In this document: positions 10,032-19,479 of the stretch, piece by piece
How positions within the stretch are numbered: position 1 is the stretch's first letter
Layout of the letters: every line of letters begins with the position of its first letter
From: Shinisaurus crocodilurus
Taxonomy: Eukaryota; Chordata; Lepidosauria; Squamata; Shinisauridae
Reading direction: 5' to 3'
DNA: 64,000 nucleotides
Assembly (NCBI GenBank): GCA_021292165.1
Contig: CM037877.1
Coordinates: 215,429,350-215,493,349, forward strand
The notes under the pieces: generated by a model
Seen by the model: only the letters and a program-made list of their open reading frames with translations
What the model was told of the DNA's origin: nothing
Database searches by the model: none
Program-made: the position numbers and the translations under genes

Positions 10032-13000
10032 CTAGGTTTTTACAGTATACATTTGTAAAACATTTACAAGGAATTTGGATGTTCTATAGGATATATACTT
10101 GTCAACATTAGACAACAGGAAACATACCTTTGCAAATGATGACCTTCCCTTCAATGGTTTTATCAATGGAGAAATATATTTAATTCTAAGATCATTATAA
10201 ATTGAACACTGTAAGAGTATGTGAGTTATATCTTCAACTGATACTGAATGGCAATCACATACTCTATCCTTCTTAGGAATCCCTTTAAGACGGCCCACCC
10301 AATCAGCCAAAGGAAAAACATTTAATCTTGCCCGAGTAAAGGCTACCCTCATTTTAATGTTTGGCAAGTCTACCAAATATTTTGGGAGGGATAAATATGA
10401 TGGGATAAAAGAGGCATAAAAAGTGTTTGACTGACAGACCATAATCCCAGCAATCTGGGATTGCATCTCAATGTCCTTAAGTCTTTGAATCAAAATCACT
10501 TTGGCTCTATCATATCCTTGAGTTAAAAGAAAAGAAGTAGAGAATCCCAGACTCATAACAGCCAATTGCATCTTTTGCTTCCATGAGTTTTGACCCATCT
10601 CTTCTAATAACACCAAAATAAATTCTGACACCCGCTTAAAAATGATTTTTAACCAAAAAAGCAAGGCTAATCTGAGGGCTTCAGCCTTTATGGTCATTAC
10701 ACCCAGTTCTGCACGAACCAATTCTAGTTTTGTAGAAACAGGAACTGCCAACAGTCTACGCAAAAATTTATTTTGAGCTCTCTCTAGTGGATCTAAATTG
10801 GCCATAGCCCATAGTGGAGCTCCATATAATAATTTTGGCAAAACCCTGCTCTTGTATATTTCTAAAATGTGCTGGACCAAATTACCCCCTTTTGTATGAT
10901 AAAATCATAATAATCCATTTAATGTTCTTCCAGCTAGCAGGGTGTTTGACTGAACCTGTAGGGACCATGCCCCCGTCCACTGGAAAACCACACCAAGATA
11001 CTTAAAAGAGGGCACTTGCTCCAGTTTGTTCCCATCTAGTGACCAGTTAAGAATTTTCTTGGATTTACCAAATATCATGATTTTTGTTTTTTGGTAGTTG
11101 ATAGAAAGAAGCTCGTTCCTGCAATATAAACTGAATTGGTTCAACAGTCTACGCAAGCCCACCTGGGTACATGAAATCAAAATGGCATCATCCGCATAAA
11201 GGAGGATTGAGTACTTCCGATTTCCCACTTTAACTGGGAAATAACAGTCACCTCTTAAAAACTCTACTACATCATTTAAAAACAAGTTGAAAAGAAGTGG
11301 TGCAAGTAAACACCCTTGTCGCACTCCTTTTGTGACTGGTACAAAATCAGATAGATATCCTCCATCAATTCTAACTTGCAGGGATGTCCCAGAATATAAG
11401 GTCATTATACATTTTAAAAGCTGTGGGTCAATATCCATTAATTGTAGTTTACTCCAAAGGCGTTCCCGTGAAATAGAATCAAATGCAGCCTTCAAATCAA
11501 TGAAAGCTACATAAACATGTTTTACAATTCCAGCCAAATACTTATCAATGATGTATTTCAACATAAAACAGTTATCTAAAGTTGACCGACCTGGTCGGAA
11601 ACCTGCTTGTTCTGGGACGAGCAAAGCATGATCTTCCACCCAGCCCTCCAATTTTTCTAGGAGAAATCTGGCATAGATCTTCCCTGGAACATCCAATAGG
11701 TTGATTGGCCTATAGTTTGTTGGATCACTCCTAGGCCCTTTTTTATAGACTGGAACCACAATAGCTGATAACCAACTGGGGGGCACAGTCCCAGTGGTGT
11801 TGATTAAGGAGAATAGTGATGCAAATATTGGAGCCCACCAATCAGGGAATGTAGTAAAGATGTCTGGTGGAAGGCCATCTTCTCCAGGGGCTTTGCCGTT
11901 TTTTTGTCTTAAAATTAATGATTTGGCCCTATCTATTGAAATATTCTCCCAACAACGTTCCCAATTACATTCGACTAAAGCCCCAGAAGAAGGGCTAGAA
12001 GGATTAGACTCATTGAATGTTCTCCTGAAATGGTTTTCCCATTCAGTCTTAGCAATATTTCCTTCCAGAACAGGGGCCGATCTCTTTTCCAATCTTGCAA
12101 GTATCCCCCAAAATTTACTTGGGTTCTTTTGCAGGAGTGCCAAACCTAGTTCCTTCCATTGCTCCTCATAATAGATCCTTCCCCCCCCCCGATTAACCTT
12201 TTATACTCCCTACGCATTTCATAGAATTGGGGGGGGGAATTGGGGGGGAACTACTAGTACGATAAGATCTTATTACTTTCCTCATCTGTCTTTTTAAATT
12301 CCTACAATCCCCGTCAAACCAGGCATTACCCCTTCTGGTTTGATAATTGCCTGAAGAAAGTGCCTTTTTTTTTAAAAGGAGGGGTCTAAGAGCATCTATT
12401 AGTCCTACATATAACTGTATTGCTGATTCAATATTAGACACTTGGACCAAATCACTTCTTAATTTCAATAATTCTTCTGAATAAAGTTTCTGTTCCAAAT
12501 CTGCTTGTAATAAGGGATTCCATTTAATCCGCTTATCTGATGTCAATAGTGCTTGGTCAGAATTTAAAAAAGTATCAGAAGTTATAATCACACTATTGGG
12601 CCACTGCAAAAGGAATTTAAGAGGCTGGTGGTCGCTACCAACTACTGAATCAATTGAGAAAAACAAAATTGATAGTCGAAACAAATAGGAAATCATCACA
12701 TAATCAACAATACTTGCACCAAGATTACTTATGTAGGTATATTCTCCTTGTGAGTTATCAAATTGAGAGCCATTAATTGGTATTAGATTCAATTTAGTAA
12801 CTAATGCAAAAAGGGCAAGGCCAGAGTCGTTGATCTTTATATCTTTAGATTTCCGAGTTTCTAGATCATCCCATAACTCCATTGGACTTCCTAAAACCTT
12901 AACAATGGCCTGATTAGTTGAGCCCATACGTGCATTAAAGTCTATTAAAGGAACTGAGGGGAATTCATCCTCAAGTTCTCCTAAATAATTTTCTAATTTG

Positions 13001-13385
13001 TTCCAACAATCTACATCGTAGTATGGTGAATTCCTAGGGGGAACATAAATATTAACAAAAATATAAGAGTATACTGTATTTTTAATAAGAACTGCCATAG
13101 CACATGGAGCCAACCCTTTAAGGTGAGTAGTTGATGCCTGTAAATAAGTAGCTACTAATATAGCCAATCCCCCACTTGGTCTACCTCCTTTAGGGGAATG
13201 AAGTGCGGAGCTCGAGTAAGCCACATATCCTGGTAGCCAATTTCCTGAGTTAACCAGGTTTCTTGCAGCAGCAAAATTTGAAAAGTCATTATATACTGCA
13301 AGAAATCATCATCCTCTAATTTATTCCTCCATCCGGCCAAGTTCCAGGATAAACAACTAAGTCCAAGTTTAATTTGTCTTGGTTG
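10032..13385 (-). pseudogene. LINE ORF2: AP endonuclease - reverse transcriptase polyprotein, disrupted
   Basis: The protein would nick target DNA and copy the element RNA by target-primed reverse transcription. Endonuclease marks in order: LSWNLAG, LLLQETWL (catalytic Glu), IDFNARMG, and GSDHQPL near the domain end. RT marks: GKAPGEDGLPPD, FIDLKAAFDS (first Asp, 11476-11507), GVRQGCLLAPLLFN, LLYADDAIL (YADD at 11187-11198), FKYLGV. Near the C terminus is CDC-x9-H-x4-C, the zinc-knuckle-like motif of related LINEs. Breaks: a frameshift near 13225-13245; two more at the G-run 12229-12237 and the C-run 12181-12190; a TGA at 10905-10907 in otherwise continuous frame. The two homopolymer shifts could be assembly errors, but the TGA makes this copy very probably inactive. 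Confidence 0.9.
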
Positions 13386-14840
13386 TCATTGTTGTGTAGT
13401 GTCTTCCATTTCAATGGCCTGCTCTGCGAATACTACTGACCCATTCTTAGGGAGATAGAGATTATGTTGTGGTTGGTGTATTTCCACAAAGGTGGTAAGT
13501 TTTCTGTCAACTTTCTCTTCTCCTAATTCGTTAGGCTCCAACCTTCTCATCTGTAACCAGTTGTCCATAATTTGACGTGATTTATTAAAGACAACATTTC
13601 TTTCCCTGGGAGAGACCTCGTGAGAGATCAAATAATCCTTGGACACAGTATTATCATTCCTATCGAGTTTACAAGTAGTGCTTAGTAAGACCTTGGGGTC
13701 TAGGTCCGACTCAGCCCTGCTCTGCAAGATTAGTCTTTCTCTTAGGCTATCTAGTCTATTTATAATAGCTTTTTGTTCAATTTGGGGCAGTAGGTTGAAT
13801 GAGTCCATTAGCTGTTCTTCTTCAGTGGCCCTGGAGTTACTATGTAAACTTGGAAGACAGTCTTTCTCCAAATTATTCATTGATGCCAAATGTAGTCTGG
13901 AATCTTGATTTTCATTATTAGAGGAAATCAAGGGTATTTCCTTTGGGATCCACTCCTTATTTTGGGGTGGCCCAAAATAATAACCTCTCAATCCCTGGAA
14001 ATTATTTAAGGTCAGAAGTGGTTTCCGCGTTGTGTCCAAAAAACCCCTAGTAGGTAACACCCCTAACATAGCCAAGGAGTCTTTCTTCCTAAGTAATAAA
14101 GATGGAATTTTATCAGACTTAAATACTAAAATGCATTTTTGCATGTGAGGGGGAGCATACAAAACTTTAATAAATGAAAGATCAATGTCCTTCATCGGTA
14201 GACATAATAAAACACTGAGATGTTTCAAAACCTGGGTTGTCGTATTCCACAATAATGTACATCCTTTATAGGGATAAACCATTAAAGCTACCTGGTGAGT
14301 CTGAAGAAGTAAATTAGAATCCATGAATGGACTCTTTCCAACCCCAATAGTTTCAGAAAATTGATTAAATTCATCCTTATTTGACACATTAATGCCAACC
14401 CGTTTCCCAATGGTGGTCTTGGAAAGGGTAGCAGTATTCTCCCTTGTTATAATAGATATAAGACCATCTATGTTATTTGAAATTACATTAAGCTGTTTAT
14501 AAATATCTTGAACTGTTTTAGCCACCAAGTTACATTGCTCTGCTAAAATTGCACGATCACTAGGGAGAGTAGTAGTCTCATTAATATTCTCATGGCTATT
14601 CCCACTTATATGATTATTAATAATAGCAGTAGGATTTTCTATGTATGGTGACTGAAATTCTAAACTTTCAGTTTCTAAGACATCAAACCTATTGGAAGTA
14701 GGAATTGTAAACTTTCCATCATCTAATATGGGCCGCTCAGATCTGAAAAACTCATCAATTTTAAGCTGCTTAGTATGGGGTGGGGAGGATAAATTAGAAT
14801 TATTACGGGAGCGCTTCCTAGGACCCTTTTCAGTAAGCAT
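13386..14840 (-). CDS. LINE ORF1 protein (RNA-binding/chaperone-type), intact 484 codons
   Basis: Open from ATG (14840) to TGA (13386) without a break, unlike ORF2. The N terminus is basic (PRKRSR at residues 7-12, NLS-like) and is followed by QLKIDEFF (residues 25-32), which fits the PCNA-binding PIP-box consensus Qxx[ILM]xx[FY][FY]. SNRFDVLETE follows, a phrase common in ORF1 proteins of this kind. Residues about 95-145 are hydrophobic-patterned and could form a coiled coil. The middle (CILVFKSDKIPSLLLRKK and surroundings) could be an RRM-like fold; this is inference. No CCHC knuckle is seen. The start is the first ATG after the 5'UTR. ORF1 proteins generally bind the element RNA and form the RNP. 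Confidence 0.85.
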   Translation of the reverse strand: MLTEKGPRKRSRNNSNLSSPPHTKQLKIDEFFRSERPILDDGKFTIPTSNRFDVLETESLEFQSPYIENPTAIINNHISGNSHENINETTTLPSDRAILAEQCNLVAKTVQDIYKQLNVISNNIDGLISIITRENTATLSKTTIGKRVGINVSNKDEFNQFSETIGVGKSPFMDSNLLLQTHQVALMVYPYKGCTLLWNTTTQVLKHLSVLLCLPMKDIDLSFIKVLYAPPHMQKCILVFKSDKIPSLLLRKKDSLAMLGVLPTRGFLDTTRKPLLTLNNFQGLRGYYFGPPQNKEWIPKEIPLISSNNENQDSRLHLASMNNLEKDCLPSLHSNSRATEEEQLMDSFNLLPQIEQKAIINRLDSLRERLILQSRAESDLDPKVLLSTTCKLDRNDNTVSKDYLISHEVSPRERNVVFNKSRQIMDNWLQMRRLEPNELGEEKVDRKLTTFVEIHQPQHNLYLPKNGSVVFAEQAIEMEDTTQQ

Positions 14841-15801
14841 TCCAAGTAATAACAGGGATAAACCAGCTTTTAAGTGTATAAATACACGTAGTCAACCCCC
14901 CCCCCCCAAAAAAAACAATGTCCTTTACGTTCTTCTTCAAGCCTCCCGAAACCTCTTCAGAATTCCTTCCTGCGTTCCACACCACAGGAACGCAGCTCAG
15001 TTTTAGCAAGGGAGTATCTGAGCGTTCTAATAGTCTTCACTTGTTATACCTAACATAAATCAACTCCCTCTTCTTTATCAAGGTATAAACTTACTCTTCA
15101 AAGACGACAAGCCGTGGTCATTGAATCACAGTTCTCGAGTTTCAAGCAATAGACCTGTTCCTGAAATAATAAATAGTTCTGGCAAGTCTTCTTAAAATTC
15201 CAGAGGCTCAGGATCTCTGACTTCACGGAGAAGACCTAATTAGGCATTTAATTCCCACATGTCAGTTGGCGTCCTCCTCTTGTTTTAATCAAATTGAGGC
15301 ACCAGTGAAGTTCGAAGCCTCTCTTCGTCTCTTTTCCCAGGTCCTGGCAGGTAAATTTTTAATGGTTGCAGTCAAGGAGCAGGAGAGTGGAATGTAAAAC
15401 TTACACCACCCAAAAAATGCAAATAGCTGTTAATTCTCGTCTTTTCCCTTTTCCCTTTCTTAGTTTTAGCTGCTTGTGCAATCTTAGTTACCGTTGGTTT
15501 GTTTTCCCAGCGTCTTTAGCAGCAGGAGAGAAGAAACGGCAAACAGTAATAGGGTGGTTCCAACAGGAACGTGGGCTCACAGTGAATAAATAGATAAAAT
15601 TTCAAAACACTAGTTAAAACCGCAGTAAGAAGATAAAACCTCACATGCACAAGATAAAACCATATAAAAAAGGGTAAGACATGATATAAAACAAGGGGGG
15701 AAGATAAAATCCCCAAAGACTAAAAGAAAACACAGTTTAAAAGGAACTTAAAAGAGAGCATCTAAAACAAGCTGCAGGTCCGTCGCCATCTTTCCTCCAC
15801 C
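14841..15801 (-). promoter_or_regulatory. LINE 5'UTR, expected internal promoter
   Basis: 961 bp upstream of ORF1 to the element's 5' end. The first sense bases, GGTGGAGGAAAGATGGCGAC, contain AAGATGGCG, which resembles the YY1-type start-site element at the 5' end of human L1 (known for L1; inferred here). A C/A homopolymer tract sits at 14897-14917 on the plus strand. Full-length LINEs carry their promoter here, but no activity is shown. Confidence 0.5.
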
Positions 15802-15819
15802 ACCCAGTCAGGCCAGAAC
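15802..15819. repeat. Right target-site duplication of the full-length LINE
   Basis: Perfect match to 9913-9930. Confidence 0.95.
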
Positions 15820-15862
15820 AGCTAAAAGACCCCAGGTGAGAAAGGCATTGTCCATTCACATA

Positions 15863-15960
15863 GGCCACATAAAGCTCAGTGGCAGAGCACCTGCCTTGCA
15901 TACAAGGGTTCCTAGATTCACCTGCCTCCAGCAAAGGGTCCCAGTTTCAAGTCTGAAACC
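15863..15960 (+). mobile_element. Decayed tRNA-Ala-derived SINE fragment
   Basis: 'agctcagtggcagagcacc' followed by 'tgccttgcatacaagg' matches the tRNA-Ala-like head of the SINE at 24345-24562 (A box, then anticodon-loop TTGCAT). The B-box region is decayed. The tail is lost. Confidence 0.6.
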
Positions 15961-16019
15961 CCAAAAGATCAGTGTAACCTGGCATGACAGAAGTCTGAGT
16001 TAAAAAGCTGCACAGAAGA

Positions 16020-16085
16020 CCCAATCCATGCATGTTTAGACAGACAAAAGGTCCTGCAAGACCCAGCATTTCCTGGCCAGCAAGA
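16020..16085. repeat. Half of a palindromic 'gcatgtttagacag' MITE
   Basis: 'gcatgtttagacaga...aaggtcctgcaagacccagca' matches the left arm of the hairpin MITE at 16971-17070; the second arm is missing. Confidence 0.55.
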
Positions 16086-16251
16086 GTGACATTAGGGAAC
16101 AGTCCACACACAGACTAAAGACCCCTAAGATCTTTGAAAGACCATCTTGCTGTCCATAGGCACTCGTTAAAGACAAAGGTCCAGAAAAGCCCCATGAACT
16201 CTGTTGCACCCTGTTAATTGACCTAGATTCTGGCCACATACCATTTTCCAC

Positions 16252-16837
16252 TGCACCTGCTTTGTTTATCTACTTTGTTGTTCCGGACAGAGAACCTTGA
16301 GGGTCTTGTATTCTTTGTTCTGAATTGTATGCTTGGCCGCCATATTTTCGCCTTAGCTGTTATCTAGCCTCAAAAGTCCATTTCTTGGTGCCAAATCCCA
16401 AAATACAAGCGAGAGAAGAGTCCCTATGATTGATAAGATGTACCAAGAGTAGCAGGCCTGATATCTTGGGTGACCTAAAAGGTCATGAGAAACCACATCT
16501 TAGCCAAGAAGATGGCCAGGTGGCCCTCTATCTAACTAGGGATTAAAACTTGCCATGTTCAGAGAAACGCATCTGATTGGTTGTTGTCATATACGGGGAA
16601 TTGTATCTAATTGGTTGGCACGGTTAATGACTGTATCTGATTTGCTGAAAGTAAATCCACCCAATTGTAAAATGTATAAGAATGCTTGCCTACCCCATTG
16701 ATCCTTGTCCAGCTTTGATTTGGGCACGCGCCACAGCTGGTCCTTTTTGCGCAGAAATAAAACTTTGAAAAACTCACTACTGGTGTGGGCTGCTTCCCTT
16801 TCTCTGAGCAATTGAGTTCTTTAGGGAAAGGATTGCA
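16252..16837 (+). mobile_element. Solo-LTR candidate (endogenous retrovirus class I-like)
   Basis: A 586-bp segment starting TG and ending CA, with a possible 4-bp duplication CCAC at 16248-16251 and 16838-16841. U3-like features: several CCAAT-box complements (gattggttgt, aattggttgg) and a TATA-like TGTATAAG at 16673-16680. A polyadenylation signal AATAAA follows at 16756-16761, then about 75 bp of U5-like sequence. This order and spacing are those of a gammaretrovirus-type LTR. No retroviral gene or primer-binding site follows, so it would be a solo LTR. A 4-bp TSD is weak evidence on its own. Confidence 0.55.
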
Positions 16838-16970
16838 CCACTTTTAGCTGGGCATCTATATTCTCTGGTCTCAGGACAGACGACAGAGAGGTTCCCAGGG
16901 GCTTGGAGGGACAGGTTTTGCGATTCCTATCCCACGATATCCTCGGCCCAGTGGGAGCTGTATAGTTAGG
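16838..16970 (+). pseudogene. Short remnant of the SGNH-hydrolase element (C-terminal block)
   Basis: The stretch 16905-16950 closely matches 18444-18491 (ggcttggagggacagg..., then cgatatcct(c/t)ggccca), which encodes the HPAIS block of the hydrolase remnant. It ends in a 24-bp sequence repeated perfectly at 18239-18262. Confidence 0.6.
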
Positions 16971-17070
16971 AATCCTATGCATGTTTAGACAGAAGAAAAG
17001 CTGGCTGGGGAATGCTGGGAGTTGTAGGACTTTTTTCTGTCTAAACATGCACGGGATTGCACCCTTAAGC
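16971..17070. mobile_element. Palindromic hairpin MITE
   Basis: Left arm 'aatcctatgcatgtttagac' and right arm 'gtctaaacatgcacgggatt' are near-perfect complements. The centre holds 'gctggctggggaatgctggg'. Relatives: 16020-16085 (half), 22388-22594 and 38213-38323. Confidence 0.75.
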
Positions 17071-17089
17071 TAAAATATGCTGCAATTTT

Positions 17090-17225
17090 GGGTATTTGGG
17101 GCCCTGTCTCTCTTGCCTCTGGTCCTTCCCTGTTTTGCCTTCAGTCCCGTCCACCACTGGAATGCAGCCCCTGAGAGCTTCTCCAAAATGGAACTTGGCA
17201 CTCAGGCTGAAAGAGGTTTTGCACC
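17090..17225. repeat. Fragment of MITE also present at 40004-40385
   Basis: Shares 'gtccaccactggaatgc'-like and 'gagcttctccaaaatggaa' blocks and a terminal '...gctgaaagaggttttgcacccctc' with 40280-40385. The right end, read inward, is CAGGGGTG-like (hAT style); the left half is missing. Confidence 0.5.
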
Positions 17226-17344
17226 CCTCTTGTAAGGATTACAACTAAACAACGCATGACAAGCAGTTTGAACACTTGAAAGTACTATATGAATGTGAAG
17301 TGTTGTTGTTCGTGTTGTTACCTGGAACAAAGGACATCAACCTG

Positions 17345-17560
17345 CATGTGACGTCGAGAGCAGCACATAATGCAGGCCACATGCTGAAGCTAAGCAGGTA
17401 TGAACCTGGTCAGTGTTTGGATGGGTGACTGCCTGGGCTGCCCACATCTGTTCTCCTGCATTGAGCAGGGGGTTGGACTCGATGGCCTTATAGGCCCCTT
17501 CCAACTCTACTATTCTATGATTCTATAAGTCTGCCTCATAAGGGCAACCCGCATCTAGTA
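17345..17560 (+). mobile_element. 5S-rRNA-derived SINE with CR1-type tail
   Basis: 'tgctgaagctaagcaggta' and 'tggatgggtgactgcctggg' match the internal promoter half of 5S rRNA (box A, intermediate element, box C). The 3' part reads 'gggttggactcgatggcctt...' and ends in 'attctatgattctat', the 8-bp-repeat terminus of CR1 LINEs. This is a SINE3-type composite mobilised by a CR1-like RT. It is not a functional 5S gene: the sequence is diverged and fused to the tail. Confidence 0.85.
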
Positions 17561-17715
17561 CAGAGCAAGCCAAGGCACAATAGAACAGAATGTTGTGCCT
17601 TTGTATGCTTTCCCCCTTTCATATACTTGAAACCAGCTCAAGCAGGATATAGCAATTTGCAGTTAGGACTCTATCATCAGCAAGTGCAAGCTAACCCTTT
17701 GATGATGCCATCTAT

Positions 17716-18238
17716 CTAGCTTGGCGGGACAATACTGGAAAATGTCGATCATTTTCTCTATCTTGGCAGCTATCTTTCTGTTACAGCTAACATCGACAGT
17801 GAAATCCAGCATCGTTTGAGCTCCGCAAGTGCCGCGTTTTCTCGAATGAAACATAGAGTGTTGGAGGATCGGGATATTTGTAAGAAGACCAAAACACTGG
17901 TTTATGAAGCCATTGTATTACCAACTTTATTGTATGCCTGCGAAACATGGACTATCTATAAACGTCACTTCCACCTCCTTGAAAGATTTCATCAACGTTG
18001 CCTCCGAAAAATCCTGCAAATTACTTGGGAAGATAGGCGAACAAATGTCAGTGTACTGGAAGAAGCAAAGACTACTAGCGTTGAAAAAATTATCCTTCAA
18101 CGCCAACTTCAGTGGACCGGTCATGTTGTTCGAATGTCTGACTGCCGTCTCCCAAAGCAGTTACTTTATTCCCAACTTAAGGATGGAAAGCGGAATATCG
18201 GTGGTCAGCATAAGAGGTTTAAAGATGTTCTTAAGGCT
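17716..18238 (+). pseudogene. LINE ORF2 C-terminal fragment (RT thumb and beyond), unassigned clade
   Basis: One continuous frame: FLYLGSYLS (end of the RT palm) at 17751-17777, then YEAIVLPTLLYACETWT, the LLERFHQRCLRKIL helix, and GHVVRMSDCRLPKQLL. This is the classic RT C-terminal region of an APE-type LINE, different from the element at 9931-15801. It is cut at 5' (no palm core) and stops abruptly at 18238 without 3'UTR or tail. Its right edge abuts a 24-bp repeat also found at 16947-16970. Confidence 0.8.
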
Positions 18239-19022
18239 CCCAGTGGGAGCTGTATAGTTAGGCTTACTCAAGGGCAAGGCCTTGATATTGCAAGCATCTG
18301 CGGACCTTGCATTTATATGGCAGTGTTGGCCGGGAGTCCAGATTCTCTGGTCTGATATTTTGCCATGCTTCTGTTGGCGGGGTGGTGCTGACCTCAGAGC
18401 CTTGAACAGAGCAGGCAGGAAAGTGGACAGAGGAATATACAGGGGCCTTGGAGGGACAGGATTTGCAATTCCTCATCCCGCGATATCCTTGGCCCAGAGG
18501 GAGCTGCACCGGCCAAATGGGGTGCATTTGTCCAATGCCGGGAATGATTTGTTTCTCATGGATCTGAGAAGGGCCCTGCTGGAATTTATTCCTGGCAGGT
18601 GGGGGAGAGGAGACTAAGCAGAGGCGTGTCTCTCTCTGTAGCAGGTAAGTGTGGGAATAGGCAATGGGGCAGGGTTCAGTGAGCATCCAATGGCACTTTT
18701 TAGGTGACTGGCGAGACCCAAGACTCCCTGTTGCTGGGTTTTGCAGCTCAGTTTGTGACAGATAAGGGTCGCTTTTGAGGCCAACTCACTTCACCCACAT
18801 CAGTGCTTCATGGCCCCGTGAGGTGGTGACAGTGGGAAGGCCTCCCAGCACCATGGTGGTGTAAAACTGGGGGGTCGCGAGTTGCAGAGCCTGACAGGGT
18901 TGGATGTTTTTGCCCATGTTTTTGCCAATGGCCAGTTTAGTTAGCAGATCTTTGATTATTCAATAAATGTGGCCCTAATTTTATACCACATCGTGTGTCT
19001 CGACTCTTTATTTCCCCCCTTT
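18239..19022 (+). pseudogene. SGNH-hydrolase-like ORF remnant and 3' terminal region of a putative Ngaro/DIRS-type retroelement
   Basis: Open to 18617. GVQILWSDILP and ADLRALNRAGRKVDR match conserved blocks of SGNH (GDSL-type) hydrolase domains found in some tyrosine-recombinase retrotransposons such as Ngaro (family knowledge, recalled). The C-terminal catalytic block reads NGVHLSNAGND, so the expected Asp of DxxH is Asn here. The N-terminal GGND-like block carries a stop (TAG near 18253). About 400 bp of GC-rich sequence follow, to CAATAAATGTGGCCC at about 18960 and a T-rich end; 25560-25975 is a related copy of that end. No recombinase or RT is present, so the Ngaro label is inferred. Confidence 0.65.
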
Positions 19023-19040
19023 ACATGCACAAATGCGTGT

Positions 19041-19072
19041 TTACATACATACATACATACATATACATACAT
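19041..19072. repeat. (ACAT)n microsatellite
   Basis: About eight ACAT units with one interruption. Confidence 0.9.
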
Positions 19073-19479
19073 GGAACTATTCAGTGGTGTCCAGAAAACT
19101 GCAAGCAGATTTCTGTTCCTGTAATGGGGATTTTGTGACTCTTCATTTCTGTTGCAGTCCCATAGACTCCCTGAAAGTCTGCTCCAGAGGACCAGGTGGC
19201 CATTCAGAAATGCTGTGGGTTATGGTGTGTGTGTGTGGGCAGTTGTAGCTGGAAGATAGAATTGGCAGAAATCCATTACCACCCTCTTGTGTGTAAGCAG
19301 AAGTGCATTTTTCTCATGCAAGAGGCTGTCTGGAGCCTATCAAATATATGTGTGTGTCTATATACACAAGATCTGCAGGGAGTCATGTTTTTACTTATTG
19401 ATGCCACTGTTTCAGATATACATGTTGTAGGAATACGGACAGTGGCCATCAAACATTTCAACATTATTATTTTTTAAAG

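Larger units (their letters stand above)
9931..15801 (-). mobile_element. Full-length two-ORF non-LTR retrotransposon (I/Jockey-type superfamily, possibly Vingi-like)
   Basis: A 5.87-kb LINE, minus strand, bounded by perfect 18-bp TSDs. Sense order: about 0.96 kb of 5'UTR starting GGTGGAGGAAAGATGGCGAC at 15801, ORF1 (14840-13386), ORF2 with apurinic endonuclease and reverse transcriptase, a short 3'UTR, then a (TTG)n-type tail at 9931-9945. The intact 5' end and undecayed TSDs mean complete, fairly recent insertion. The RT (YADD, FKYLGV) and a C-terminal CxC-H-C motif place it with APE-type elements of the CR1/L2/Jockey/I assemblage. The clade is a guess from memory of lizard elements; a tree of the RT would decide. 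Confidence 0.9.

Noticed and set aside
17380..17445. 5S rRNA gene
   Set aside because: Diverged from 5S and fused to a CR1-type tail; three more such copies in the window.
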